From: Microcebus murinus
Lineage: Eukaryota > Chordata > Mammalia > Primates > Cheirogaleidae
Reading direction: 5' to 3'
Length of the DNA: 64,000 nt
Assembly: GCF_040939455.1 (NCBI RefSeq)
Contig: NC_134104.1
Location: forward strand, 146,852,501-146,916,500
Below the pieces are notes generated by a model that did not search any database, was not told the DNA's origin, and worked only from the letters and a program-made list of their open reading frames with translations. Made by a program: the position numbers and the translations under genes. The stretch's first letter is position 1; the number at the start of each line of letters is the position of its first letter. Shown here piece by piece: positions 22,160-32,600 of this stretch.

Positions 22160-22680
22160 CACGAGGTCTGTCCGTCTGTCCTGAAAGTGTCCAGCCATGT
22201 AATATGCAAAATAGAGACATCTATTGAAGAAGATACAAGAAACATTGTACACAGGACAGTGACGCCTCAGAGTAGGCACCTTGGCACCTCACATAGTTCT
22301 CCCTGAGTCTCTTAACCTAAGCTGTACGTGTTCAACATTCTGAGGTGTCCTGCTTGCTGCAGGCCTTCCAGAACGTGGATCACTTTCAGCAGATTCTTAA
22401 GCATCTTTGAGGCATTTGTGCGACACTTTTATTTGCGCTGCACTCATTGCTGCTGTTCTACTTGCTTAGTCATTTTCGAAAGCAATGGCCACACAGTACA
22501 CAGGCTCACTCCACAGCGTCTAGCGCCACCCTGCCCCTGTCCCCCCAGTACAGTGAGGGTGTCACTGTGTTCACGCATGCGCATTCCAGTCCCCTCTCCT
22601 TGGCTGCCGGGTTACACCGTTATTGCACAAACCGTTCTCGTTATGTGAACGATGGCTGGATGCTTTCCGGATAGACTCCG
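22160..22680 (-). mobile_element. Mariner-type element, internally deleted
   Basis: The element is flanked by TA (22158-22159, 22681-22682). Its ends are inverted repeats: CACGAGGTCTGTCC, and the complement of the right end, CGGAGTCTATCCGGAAAG; the left end seems to carry a small 4-bp insertion. On the minus strand there is a start 'MTKQVEQ', close to the N-terminus of known mammalian mariner transposases, followed soon by stops. A C-terminal echo, 'NYVRCQGAYSEAS', matches the usual C-terminal 'C..SQG.YFEG' region. The catalytic middle is missing, so it is a deletion derivative with both transposase ends and no function. Confidence 0.82.
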
Positions 22681-23264
22681 TATATCTGAAAGGTTTAGGG
22701 CTGACAAAGCATTTCCCCATGAGCAATCCGTGAGGAAAGCCATCGGGAGAGGCAAAAGGCCTGGTTGTCGTGGGAAACTGGATTACGCGTAAAGTCATGG
22801 CGCTGGGTCGTGAGATCACAGCTGTCCATTTGGTGGCAGTGCTGCGTGGCTCAGTTTCCCAGCCCGGTCTCTCTTGCTGCATAATGAGTATTGGAGGCCC
22901 TGAGATTTTATTTTTCCCTCACAATATAAAGGATACGAATGAACAGCCAGGTGGGGAGCAATGCATGGGGCAGCAGGGTCTGGGGACAAGGGTGCACGGA
23001 GCTCCCATGCCCCCTCTGTGTGAGCCACCTCCTGACACATCAGCGTGTCCCCCAACCAGGAAGCTCTCTGCGCCTCATTGCTGCAGAGTTGTTATCGAGG
23101 CTCCATTAGGTAGGCATGATTGATTAAGCAACTGGGCATCTGATCGAGCTCACTCTCCAATCCCACTCCCCTCCACAAAGGTAAGGGGCTGGAGCAGAAA
23201 ATTGCAGCTCTCTAATCATGTACTGTGTACTTGGTTTTGCTGGCAGCCAGCCTTCATCCTAGAC

Positions 23265-23456
23265 CAGGCGTCCTCGAACTACGGCCTGCGGGCCACATGC
23301 CACCCTCCTAGGAAATTTATCCGGCCCTCCGGGTGTTTTTGCCGCCGCTGCCTGTCCTGCTTAGCAGCCGACTCATCCCAGTCCCACAGTGCACACTCTC
23401 CAATGGTCTGAGGGACAGTGAACTGGCCCCCTGTTTAAAAAGTTTGAGGACCCCTG
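23265..23456 (-). mobile_element. hAT-type non-autonomous element, copy 1
   Basis: Ends are CAGGCGTCCTCGAACT and AGTTTGAGGACCCCTG, an inverted pair. The flanks are 'tcctagac' and 'tcctagca', an eroded 8-bp target duplication. It lies in the opposite orientation to the other three copies in this window (25194, 46586, 57904). Confidence 0.88.
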
Positions 23457-23591
23457 TCCTAGCAAACTTAGAAGTAATCTAAGGCCCCCACCTTCAATCG
23501 CCCTAGTAGTATAACAAAGACATTCCTATCACTCAAATACTTCCTGGGGGGTTTGAAGCTCTGTGCCAGGAACTGGGGTCAAACACCAATA

Positions 23592-23903
23592 CAGATGCCC
23601 CTGGACTTAAAATAGATGGGATTGCCTCCAGATAGTAAATCTACCCTACCTTGAAAATATTGTAAGTCGAAATTCATTTAATACGTCTAACCCCCACCTA
23701 ATACATCATAGCTTAGCCCAGCCTGTCTTAAACAGGCTCAGAACACATACATTAGCCTACAGCTGGGCAAAATCATCTAACACAAAGACTACTTTATAAT
23801 AAAGAGTTGGATACCTCATGTGATTTGTCGAATACTGTACTGAATACATATCACTCTCACACCATCGTAAAGTCAGAAAATTGTAAGTCAGGGGCCATCT
23901 GTG
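23592..23903. mobile_element. Tigger/pogo-type MITE (MER2-like)
   Basis: Flanked by TA (23590-23591, 23904-23905), with inverted ends CAGATGCCCCTGGACTTA and TAAGTCAGGGGCCATCTG. The interior contains 'catcatagcttagcccagcc', 'cattagcctacagctgggca' and 'aaatcatctaacacaaag', which I know from old Tigger-derived primate elements. No transposase is left. Confidence 0.85.
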
Positions 23904-24588
23904 TATCTTTTTTATCACACCACAATTTCTTTCTTGCTCATGCATCTGCAGTAGCTCCACTTGAAGCTGTGGGTTGGGGCCAAATCAGCTGCAGCATGTT
24001 CACTCTGGAGCCATCCAAGGCACGTCAACCACTTGTGACCATGCTAGAAGCCCCAGAGAGCAGGAGGCGGCAGGCGGTGCCTGCCAAGGCTGAGGCTCGC
24101 CCCTGGCACACGTTGCTGACACCCTCCTCACGTGCCATTGGCCAGAGCAAGTCACACAGTGGAGCCAAAAGCCGAGGGCTGGGAAGTACATTCTCCCTGT
24201 GTGGGGAGGGACTGCAAAGTCACAAAACAAAGGGCTGTATACAGGGAGTGTTGAAAACTCCAGTCTTCCCTTTTGGTCACAATAATTCACGTCCCATCCA
24301 CATGGCAGGTATATGCACCCCACCTAAAAGACCCCTAAGTGTCTGATCGGGTCATGATTCAAAGTACATTCTATCCAAATTCAGCTGCTTTTCAGCTAGA
24401 GATCTGTGAAGCTAGCAAACAAATTACCTCCCCCTATATACCCAACATATAGCGTTGGAAGAGAAACAGGGAAGTGGCACTAACCCCACTCCCCCGCAGA
24501 GAGGAGGCACGGGAGGCGTAGGAGGTCACTCGTTCTCAGTGATTCTGAAATCCTGCTGGGGAACATGGCCAGGTCCCCGCCCTGCCAT

Positions 24589-24617
24589 GGGGATTGTGGG
24601 GATTGTGGGGATTGTGC
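24589..24617 (+). repeat. 9-bp minisatellite
   Basis: The unit 'ggggattgt' occurs three times in perfect tandem. Confidence 0.9.
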
Positions 24618-24949
24618 CCTGATTAGACCCCAGGTCTGTCCCTGGGTGTGGCACCTCAGTTCACTGTTCTCCGTGGCTCTCAGCCTTCCCTTTCATCATC
24701 CTGTGTGTCCTAAAAGAGCACTGAGGAATATGCGCATCTTGGTGTCTCAGCGGTGTTTTGGCTGCTGCTTGCCTGTAGGAAGCTGAGAGCCCAGAGACCT
24801 CTGTACAGATGGACTCAGTAAATCCAAACGGCTCTGCCAACCCTGCAAGTGGTGCCGAGAGCTGGACCTGAAGCCATCTCTGATGACTCTGGGTCTCTGC
24901 CTCCTCGATGGGGCTTCCAGATGCTTCCCAAAGTCAGGACTGATAGCCA

Positions 24950-25145
24950 GAGACTCTGGGTTTGAGATCCAGCTCCACCATTTATGAACTGGGTGGCTTT
25001 GACTTAATCTCCCTGTGCCTATTTTCTCATCTGTGAAATAAGGAGAATCATATAGCTTGTACCTCTTGGGATGAAACATGGTAAAGCATATACGGTACCT
25101 AGCACAGAGTCTGACACATGATAGGCACTTAATAAATAGAAGAAG
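24950..25145 (+). repeat. MIR element
   Basis: Order of phrases: 'ctctgggtttgagatccagc', 'aactgggtggctttgactta', 'ctcatctgtgaaataagg', then 'cctagcacagagtctgacac' and 'ataggcacttaataaat'. This is a MIR in sense orientation. Confidence 0.8.
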
Positions 25146-25193
25146 CTGTTAATATCACAGAAGGATTGTTTGTAAACTGTAAACTGCTTAGAG

Positions 25194-25383
25194 CAGGGGT
25201 CCTCAAACTTTTTAAACGGGGCCAATTCACTGTCCCTCAGAGCGTTGGAGGGCCAGACTATAGTTTTTAAAAAAACTATGGACAAATTCCTATGCACACT
25301 GCACATATCTTATTTTGAAGTAAAAAAACAAATGGGCAAAAACACCCCCATGTGGCCCACAGGCCGTAGTTTGAGGACGCCTG
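25194..25383 (+). mobile_element. hAT-type non-autonomous element, copy 2
   Basis: Ends are CAGGGGTCCTCAAACT and the near-inverted GTAGTTTGAGGACGCCTG. It is flanked by a perfect 8-bp duplication 'gcttagag' at 25186-25193 and 25384-25391, the hAT signature. Its interior differs from the other copies: 'ggccagactatag', then 'aaaactatggacaaattcct' and 'atgcacactgcacatatctt', which I recall from a family also present in human. Confidence 0.93.
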
Positions 25384-25559
25384 GCTTAGAGTGTTCAAGG
25401 CTATAGTAGTGCTGTTATAAAGCAGATCTGAAAACACGCTGGTGTTCAGTTGAAATTAAGCTTTACAGCGGCTGAAAAAAATTCCAGAGACGGTCCCCAG
25501 TTAACTCCACATGGCATCTGGAGGCCTCTCTGCTAACTGGCTCCCTCCGTCCCCCACAG

Positions 25560-25703
25560 ATCATAAGAAAACAGAAGAGCAAAAGCGAGCAGCAAGTGGA
25601 AGAAGAGCCGGAGTGGCCACAGCCCCAGAGCTGCAGCGCCAAGGCCCCAGATGAAGGGACCACAGTGGGCCTGGGAGGCCGCCGAGCTTCCGCCACCCTC
25701 TGG
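25560..25703 (+). CDS. MYRIP: MYRIP exon E
   Basis: A 144-bp, 48-codon phase-0 exon, about residues 244-291. The translation starts IIRKQKSKSEQQVEEEPEWP and ends RRASATLW. A basic start is followed by an acidic patch and a low-complexity Gly/Ala/Ser stretch. The latter differs most from the human protein as I remember it, fitting a disordered linker. The acceptor is CCCACAG, ending at 25559, and the donor is GTGAGT at 25704. It lies in the region described as myosin-binding (about 143-560 in human). Its first residues may belong to the segment that modulates PKA binding. Skipping would keep the frame. Confidence 0.95.
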
Positions 25704-25854
25704 GTGAGTCCCCCCACCCGGGCAGTGCTGGCCCAGCCCCCACACCGACGCCCTCCGCATGCTGATCAGAGCTGCTCTACGGTATACCTGTACCGGATGG
25801 GGCTTAAGCATCCGTAGTTGACTCAGGTGCCCACTGGCCAGCGTAAGGGATTCT

Positions 25855-25955
25855 AAGGGACAGAGGGGGAGAGATTGAGAGAGAAGGTGAGTGTGAGAGA
25901 GAGCAGGAGGGGTGAGAGAGGAGAGACAGAAGCTGAGAGAAAGGAAAAGCACAAC
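25855..25955 (+). repeat. Purine-rich (GA) tract
   Basis: About 100 bp downstream of exon E made almost entirely of G and A ('gagagattgagagagaagg' and similar), with few pyrimidines. Such strand asymmetry can allow triplex DNA and can act as an intronic splicing enhancer; both are inferences. Confidence 0.8.
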
Positions 25956-27250
25956 TGATTATCGATGGATACGGAGGTGGGTTTTTTACATAGAGACGAA
26001 TTTAGGAAAAGTCAAAATGTCGACGGGCTACATTTTTGTATTCATTCTGAGCAGGGTTGTCCTGAGTCCTTGCGGGGGCAGGGGTAGCTTCGTGAGAGCC
26101 ATGTGTATTCTTACAACCTAGGTCATTTGCTGATACTAAGTGGCGGCTACAAAATTGCCACTGCCGTTGCAGCCACCAAAATGGTCACATCTGGACATGG
26201 TTGGGAAGTCACGATGTGATGCCAACCTTTTTGTCTGTCACCCTGAATCACACACAGAGCTTCATGGCCTCCCTGTGGCCCAAGGGTCTGGGGCTGCTTG
26301 CAAGTCCCCAAGTCCATGTAATCCTTTGCTCTTGGCTCACGTCGGCTCTGCAGAGGACGAGCAGAGCGCTGGCAAAGGAGCTCTGTGCGCAGGCTCAGCA
26401 AGGAACCAAGGGACTGGCCAGCAGGGCTCTGGTTCTGCCAGCCACAGGGGCCCAGTGGCCTTCATCCCTATGAGAGCAGATTGAGAAAAGGGTGTGTACA
26501 GCCGCACGTGGCAGACTGCAATTCCAGAACGGATCACCTGCATGAACTCCCCATGTCCTCACCAGCCACCAGATACAGGGGGTGACAAGGAGTATCGCTA
26601 TGGCTTTATCAGAGATTAAACTTCATTGATTTATCGGCAGGACCTTCCCTTGTCAACATGTTCTCAGCTTGTTTTGCTGCTGCTGTCCTGTGCTCAGCAC
26701 CAAGGAGAACAACACAAGTAGAAGACTAGGTCCCTGCCCTCCAGTACTTTGTAATCTGGTTAGCAAGGCAGATTTATGGCTAAAACTGGTGAAAAACAGA
26801 TAACAGGAGACTTCATAATTAGGTACTTAGTTGTAAGATTGAGACTGGAAATGGCTTTGGAATTGGGAGAAGGGAGAGGCCTTTCCGGCAGGGGGGTTGG
26901 AGGAAGATCCTGCTGGATGGTCCCTCAAACGGCCTGTCATCGAGACAGGTCTGTAAATCAGACCTGCCGTTCCCGGGCTCAGGATGCAGGTGCAGGTCAC
27001 CTTGCATTTGGGGAGCCATTCTGAAGTATTTTCTGCACACTCAAAGAGTCAAGTTCAGGAGGGCTCATGGAAGGGGGAATCTACATGGCACCCCAGACTG
27101 AGCCTTGAGCAAAGGGTCAGAGGCAAGAACAGGGAGCTTGGGCTCTGCCTCTGCCACTCCTGGGATGGGATTTGGCCTTGACTAGTTCATTTCAAACAGA
27201 TGTTTGAAACCAAACATTTGTTTGGTTTCCTGTCTATAAAATGGGGATAT

Positions 27251-27632
27251 GGCTGGGTGAGGTGGCTCACGCCTGTAATCCTAACACTCTGGGAGGTTGA
27301 AGCGGGAGGATCGCTCAAGGTCAAGAGTTCAAGACCAGCCTGAGCAAGAGCGAGACCCTGTCTCTACTAAAATAGAAAGAAATTAATTGGCCAACTAAAA
27401 ATATATAGAAAAAAAAATTAGCCAGGCATGGTGGCACATGCCTGTAGTCCCAGCTACCTGGGAGGCTGAGGCAGGAGGATTGCTTGAGCCCAGGAGTTTG
27501 AGGTTGCTGTGAGCTAGGCTGACGCCACGGCACTCTAGCCAGAACAATAGAGTGAGACTCTGTCATAAAATAAAATAAAATAAAATAAAATAAAATAAAA
27601 TAAAATAAAATAAAATAAAATAAAATAAAATA
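27251..27632 (+). mobile_element. Lemur-type Alu with (AAAAT)n tail
   Basis: Starts GGCTGGGTGAGGTGGCTCAC and has the extra 'gaaattaattggccaactaa' stretch and the 'gctgacgccacggcactc' right arm. The tail is a pentanucleotide AAAAT array of about 13 units from roughly 27566 to 27632. Flanks resemble 'aaaatggggata' and 'aaaataaggata', an approximate target duplication. Confidence 0.93.
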
Positions 27633-29550
27633 AGGATAATAAGACCTGCCCCAAAGGACTGTTCTGAGGATTCCTTTTGCAGTCAACATTCTTTATTGAG
27701 CTCCAACTGTATGCAAGGCTAGGTGCTGCAGAGACAGGTGTTCTTGCAGATACAGCAGACTCCACCATAATCTATGGGTGGGACACATCAAAAATAAGTC
27801 AACAAGGAAACACAGGGGTACAAATTCTAGTAACCATTATCAAGAGGATGGAGTGGAGGGAGAACTGGGATAGGTAAAAGCTTGGTCGGGGAACAGGGAA
27901 AGCCTTTCCTAGGAGGTGACATGAAAGCCCGGCTTGAAGGATGAGAGATTTGGGAGCAGTGGAGGAAAAGCACTCCTGCAGGGGGAAGAGCATTCGCGGA
28001 GGCTCTGAGCAGGAAGAAACTGACAAGTTCAAGGCAGAGAATAGCCATGACATGGCTGGGGAACAGAGACTACGGGGCACAGCGGCAGGAAACCAACTGA
28101 GAAGTGGACATCCGGCCACTTAGCACCTAGGTTTCGTCCCTCAAATGATAGTTATTGTTCTTTCTATCATTCCTTTATTTCTGCACTTCAAAATCAAGGT
28201 CACGATCATCAAGGCGTACCTGCTGTGAATCATGAGCTGTACCTCACCGTGTTTGGTCAGCTAAGCCCCAGGTCCAGAGAGAGGCAGCTGTGGGCGTACC
28301 ACTGCCCCCTGCTCTGATTCACAGGCACCTTCCCCCGCCAGCCGGCCCCACCCTGGGCCCTCGCAGCCACCCTGTCACCTTCCCTCCCACACACAGCCAG
28401 GGGGCGCCAGCTCCCTTCTCTTCCCTTATCTCATCTCACCCACTGGAATATTTCTGTCCACTCACTACATCTCAGGGCTGCCCTGGTCACCCTTCACCAG
28501 CGGCTGAAAGCTCCCTCCCAGACCTTGTCCTGCTTCCCCTTGCACGGAAGAGACCTCACTCCCCATAAACAGCCCTTTCCCGATTTTTCCTGTTCACGTC
28601 AGCTGACTGCAGCCCTGCAGAGCAGCTAACGTTCTCATGCAAACCGTGAAAAGAGAGGCTTGGAGGATGGGTTGGCTCATCGTAGGACGCTCAAGTAATG
28701 CTGGCAATAACGGAGGGATGGCCAAAGGTCCACAGTAATAACATCTAGCTGGACCTTTCCTTTCTATAAACTATGTGCAGAGAGTTTTCGCACGTGTTTC
28801 TTCATTAGAACCATGTGAGAGCACCCTGCATCGTTCCCACTTTACGGAGGAGTAAACTGAGGCCTAGCCAGCCCGAGCCACTGGGACTAAGTGGGTTCCA
28901 GGACTAGAGTGTGGATCTCCTGGTCCTGAGCATTTCCTATGCTCTGCTGTCTCCGGTTCCCTAGGGAAGTTCTGACCATGGAATGCCTGCTTCCCCCACT
29001 GGGTCACTGGGTCTCTCCTCGCTGTGCGTGTGGTTGAAGTTGGAAATGGTGTTCCTCCCACCTCCTAGAGACCAGACGCTCTCTGTATGTCATTAGAGAT
29101 GTGGAACAGTGGGCTCTTGTACCATGAGTCAGGGCAGTGGGCGCAGCAGTGATCACGGGCAATAGTTCCTCTTTCAACAGCAGGACAATAGATGTGTCTT
29201 ATCCACACTCCTCAGCCGAGCCCTGGCCAAAAGCAGCTTAAAATAAACAGCGGTGACCCTCCCCAAGAGGAATCTCCTGCTTGGTTCATCAGCCAAGGAA
29301 AGAATTCAGTCCACCTGGGACGCAGGCATGGCCCTGGGCTCTTTTCCCTAAAAAAGATATTTAGAGATACAATCCAGAGTCTCACAGAATTCCCATTTGG
29401 TTTGCTAAAACAAACACCTCTTGGGATTTGATTTTCATATCAGAAAGTCTTGTCTTGCCAAATGCCTGCCTCCTGCATAATATAACTAATGGCTGCAGCT
29501 TTGACATCAATGTAGAGAGAACTTAAGCATTTCATACCTATTTTTTTTCT

Positions 29551-29874
29551 TTTTCTTTTCTTTTTTTGAGACAGTTTCACTCTGTTGCCCAGGCTAGAGT
29601 GCCGTGGCATCAGCCTAGCTCACAGCAACCTCAAATTCCTGGGCTCAAGTGATCCTCCTGCCTCAGCCTCCCAGGTAGCTGGGACTATAGGCACATGCCA
29701 CCGTGCCTGGCTAATTTTTTCTATATATTTTTAGTTGGCCAATTAATTTCTTTCTATTTTTAGTAGAAATTCTCACTCTCGCTCACGCTGGTTTTGAACT
29801 CCTGACCTTGAGTGATCCACCCGCCTCGGCCTCCCGGAGTGCTAGGATTATAGGCATGAGCCACCACGCCTGGC
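29551..29874 (-). mobile_element. Lemur-type Alu, reverse orientation
   Basis: Reads as a reverse-complement Alu from a T/C-rich tail ('tttttttgagacagtttcac') to 'gagccaccacgcctggcc'. It includes the complement of the lemur-type insertion ('agttggccaattaatttctt'). It is flanked by 'cctattttttttct' at 29537-29550 and again from about 29875. Confidence 0.93.
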
Positions 29875-30829
29875 CCTATTTTTTTTCTTGAAGCAAATAG
29901 TAGAATTTTTTTTATTTCTAGATTTTGATATAGAAATAAGGCTTAATGGAACCCCTTGCCTTCTGTTCAAAAGTATCTTTCGAATTTCTGATATACAACA
30001 CTTGGCTAGATATGTCCACCTTCCCCAGGCTTGAATCTACTTTTGTGGGAGGAGGGGAGTGGGAGAGAACCATGAGGCTGTAGTTTGGAAAACCCCTGTA
30101 AAGGATTCTGATCCACCCACCCCCTTAGGTGATCACGTCTTCTGGCAAAACACCATAACCATATATAGATCATGTGCTTGGTGGGGGTACAGGTACCTTA
30201 CAGAAGGGACAAGATCATGAGCTGGCTCCTAATATTACAACCTTAACCTTTAACTTGGACATTTTATCAGGGAGTGTCCCCTCCTATGCCCTCCCTTTGA
30301 GTTCACACCATCCCTTGGTTTGTAATATGTAAACAGCATATTTTTGTCAACAATATTGGTCAAGAAAAAGTACATGCTTTATCTTCCTCCATCCAGACTT
30401 ACACTCACTGGAAGCTGCCCCAAGGCAAAACAGCCTGGATCTGGGAATAAATCTATTACGTGCCCAGCTGGGTGCCTGGCACGGTGTGCCCCTTTGAGAA
30501 GCCTGCATTATAGCCCCTTCATGCTTGTCAGTGCTCATGTACGCTCTGGATTTTCCACACTCAGCATTGGGAGTGTGGTGGGGCACCCTGCAGACGCAGG
30601 GCCATGGCCGAATGATGGCAGAATGCATCAATTTGTGGGGATTTAGTCAAGGCCTGGGCTTGAACCCTTCCCTTCTGGTTCCCAGGATACCTGGGAAGGA
30701 AGGAGAATGTAATGATCAAGGTCCCAGCAAAAACACTGGGACCCACACCCTTGTAAATGACCATTTGTAGCTCCTGGTTTATTTTAAAGACAAGCACTGT
30801 GATTAGAGCTTTTAAAAAACATCATCTGG

Positions 30830-31162
30830 GGCCGGGCGCTGTGGCTCACGCCTGTAATCCTAGCTCTTGGGAGGCCGAGGCGGGTGGATTGCTCAAGGTC
30901 AGGAGTTCAAAACCAGCCTGAGCAAGAGCGAGACCCCGTCTCTACTATAAATAGAAAGAAATTAATTGGCCAACTGATATATATATAAAAAATTAGCCGG
31001 GCATGGTGGCGCATGCCTGTAGTCCCAGCTACCCGGGAGGCTGAGGCAGAAGGATCACTCGAGCCCAGGAGTTTGAGGTTGCTGTGAGCTAGGCTGACGC
31101 CACGGCACTCACTCTAGCCTGGGCAACAAAGCGAGACTCTGTGTCAAAAAAAAAAAAAAAAA
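30830..31162 (+). mobile_element. Young lemur-type Alu, first of a tandem pair
   Basis: Starts GGCCGGGCGCTGTGGCTCAC and carries the same diagnostic bases as the Alu at 9320 ('ctagctcttggg', 'caactgatatatatata', 'ggcagaaggatcactcgag'). By eye the two differ by only about five changes outside the A-runs. It is preceded by 'aaaaaacatcatctgg' (30814-30829), and the same 16 bp follow its tail (ending at 31178). Confidence 0.95.
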
Positions 31163-31178
31163 AAAAAACATCATCTGG

Positions 31179-31503
31179 ACCGGGCGCGGTGGCTCACGCC
31201 TATAATCCTAGCACTCTGGGAGGCCGAGGCAGGCGGATTGCTCGAGGTCAGGAGTTCGAAACCAGCCTGAGCAAGAGCAAGACCCCCATCTCTACTATAA
31301 ATAGAAAGAAATTAATTGGCCAACTAATATATATAGAAAATTAGCCAGGCATGGTGGCGCATGCCTGTAGTCCCAGCTACTCGGGAGGCTGAGGCAGGAG
31401 GATCGCTTGAGCCCAGGAGTCTGAGGTTGCTGTGAGCTAGGCTGACGCCACGGCACTCACTCTAGCCAGGTCAACAAGCGAGACTCTGTCTCAAAAAAAA
31501 AAA
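31179..31503 (+). mobile_element. Lemur-type Alu, second of a tandem pair
   Basis: Starts ACCGGGCGCGGTGGCTCACG directly after a copy of 'aaaaaacatcatctgg', and is followed after its tail by a third copy of that 16-mer (ending 31519). It belongs to a different subfamily from its neighbour ('ctagcactctggg', 'caactaatatatatag'). Confidence 0.95.
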
Positions 31504-32429
31504 AAAAAACATCATCTGGATGGAGAGTTTGCACATTACTTAGCCCCTGATGATAAGAACGCTCTGAGTCTTGATTAGTTGGCTCGTGCAGAAAGGCCTG
31601 CACCAAGTCCTAGCTGTTCTGGGGACAAAGGCCACCCACCACTGTTTGAGGTGGCACAATTGAGTTTCTCCTCCACCCTCGTTGGCTGCAGCCATCCATA
31701 TTTAACAGAGAAACCGAGGTAACCCACAGACCTCACACTGACCAGCCCAGGAAGATGAGCCACAGATACCCCGAGAGGGATGACGGGGACAAGCTGGGCC
31801 CCCCTCATGCCCTGACCTCTTTCCCACCCCTTTTCAGTCCTTCCTCCATTTGTCCTTGTCCATCCTGCTGCCCTCCTCTCCCGCCTTCAGACCTCCATGT
31901 GGGGTGGTTCCCTGTGTCTTGTCCCCCAGAGGCACTGGCCTGACTTCTGTTGTCCAGGGCCCCCGACCCCTCCCCTCTCATCCCACCATAGCAGGCCCAG
32001 CACATCTGGTAGGCAAGGGTCGGCTTTCCCAGAAGCTCCCTGCAGCGTGGCTGGGCACACCGCCCAGACCTGTGGCCACCTGTGTGGGCTGAGCTGCTGC
32101 CTTACCTGGCCCTGGTCTGCTGTGACAAAAGAGCCTGTGCTGGGACAGTGGACCAGGATTTCATACCTCTGGGCCAGGAATTAAGTCCAGGAATCAATTT
32201 CAGGTCCAGGAGTTAGGACCTGAAAGGGAATGACCCTGGCCAAAGCCACCATATGGCACACCTCCAGGAGCCCCATTCACACAGAATGGAATGCTAGGGG
32301 TGCCCCGGGGCTGTGCAGCATGACGGCCATGGCTCGGGCTGCTGCTGAGGTCCATGTGGCAAAGGAACAGCAGCAACTGTTGGCTAATGAACAGGCACCA
32401 TGTCTGCCCATCACATCATTTCTTTTACT

Positions 32430-32600
32430 CCTCACTACACCATAGGGATGCAGGTATTATTAGACCCATTTTATAGATGAAGAAGCAGAGGCTAACACAT
32501 CAACATTATTTGCCTAAGGTCACACAGCTAGTGACTGGTGGGGCCAGGTTTTGAATATCTCTTTCCTGCTCCCAAATCCCTTGGTCTTGCTTCTTCCTCT
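32430..32600. repeat. MIR fragment
   Basis: Contains 'ttatagatgaagaagcagag' followed by 'gcctaaggtcacacagctag' and 'gtgactggtggggccaggtt', the MIR core order. Confidence 0.8.

Larger units (their letters stand above)
20971..25559 (+). other. MYRIP: MYRIP intron D-E (4.6 kb), rich in DNA transposons
   Basis: Starts GTAGGT and ends CCCACAG. It holds a long GT microsatellite (21190-21237), an LTR-like stretch around 21560-21720 ('ctggaacaactcacagaact'), a mariner derivative (22160-22680), two hAT copies (23265-23456, 25194-25383), a Tigger-like element (23592-23903), a 9-bp minisatellite (about 24589-24617) and a MIR (24950-25145). Bases 23910-24580 show nothing I can name. Confidence 0.85.

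Noticed and set aside
23807..24346. 179-codon plus-strand open frame
   Set aside because: It starts within a Tigger-like element and runs into unconserved sequence, with no domain.
27321..27689. Minus-strand frames with Phe/Tyr/Ile/Leu runs
   Set aside because: These are translations of an Alu and its AAAAT tail.
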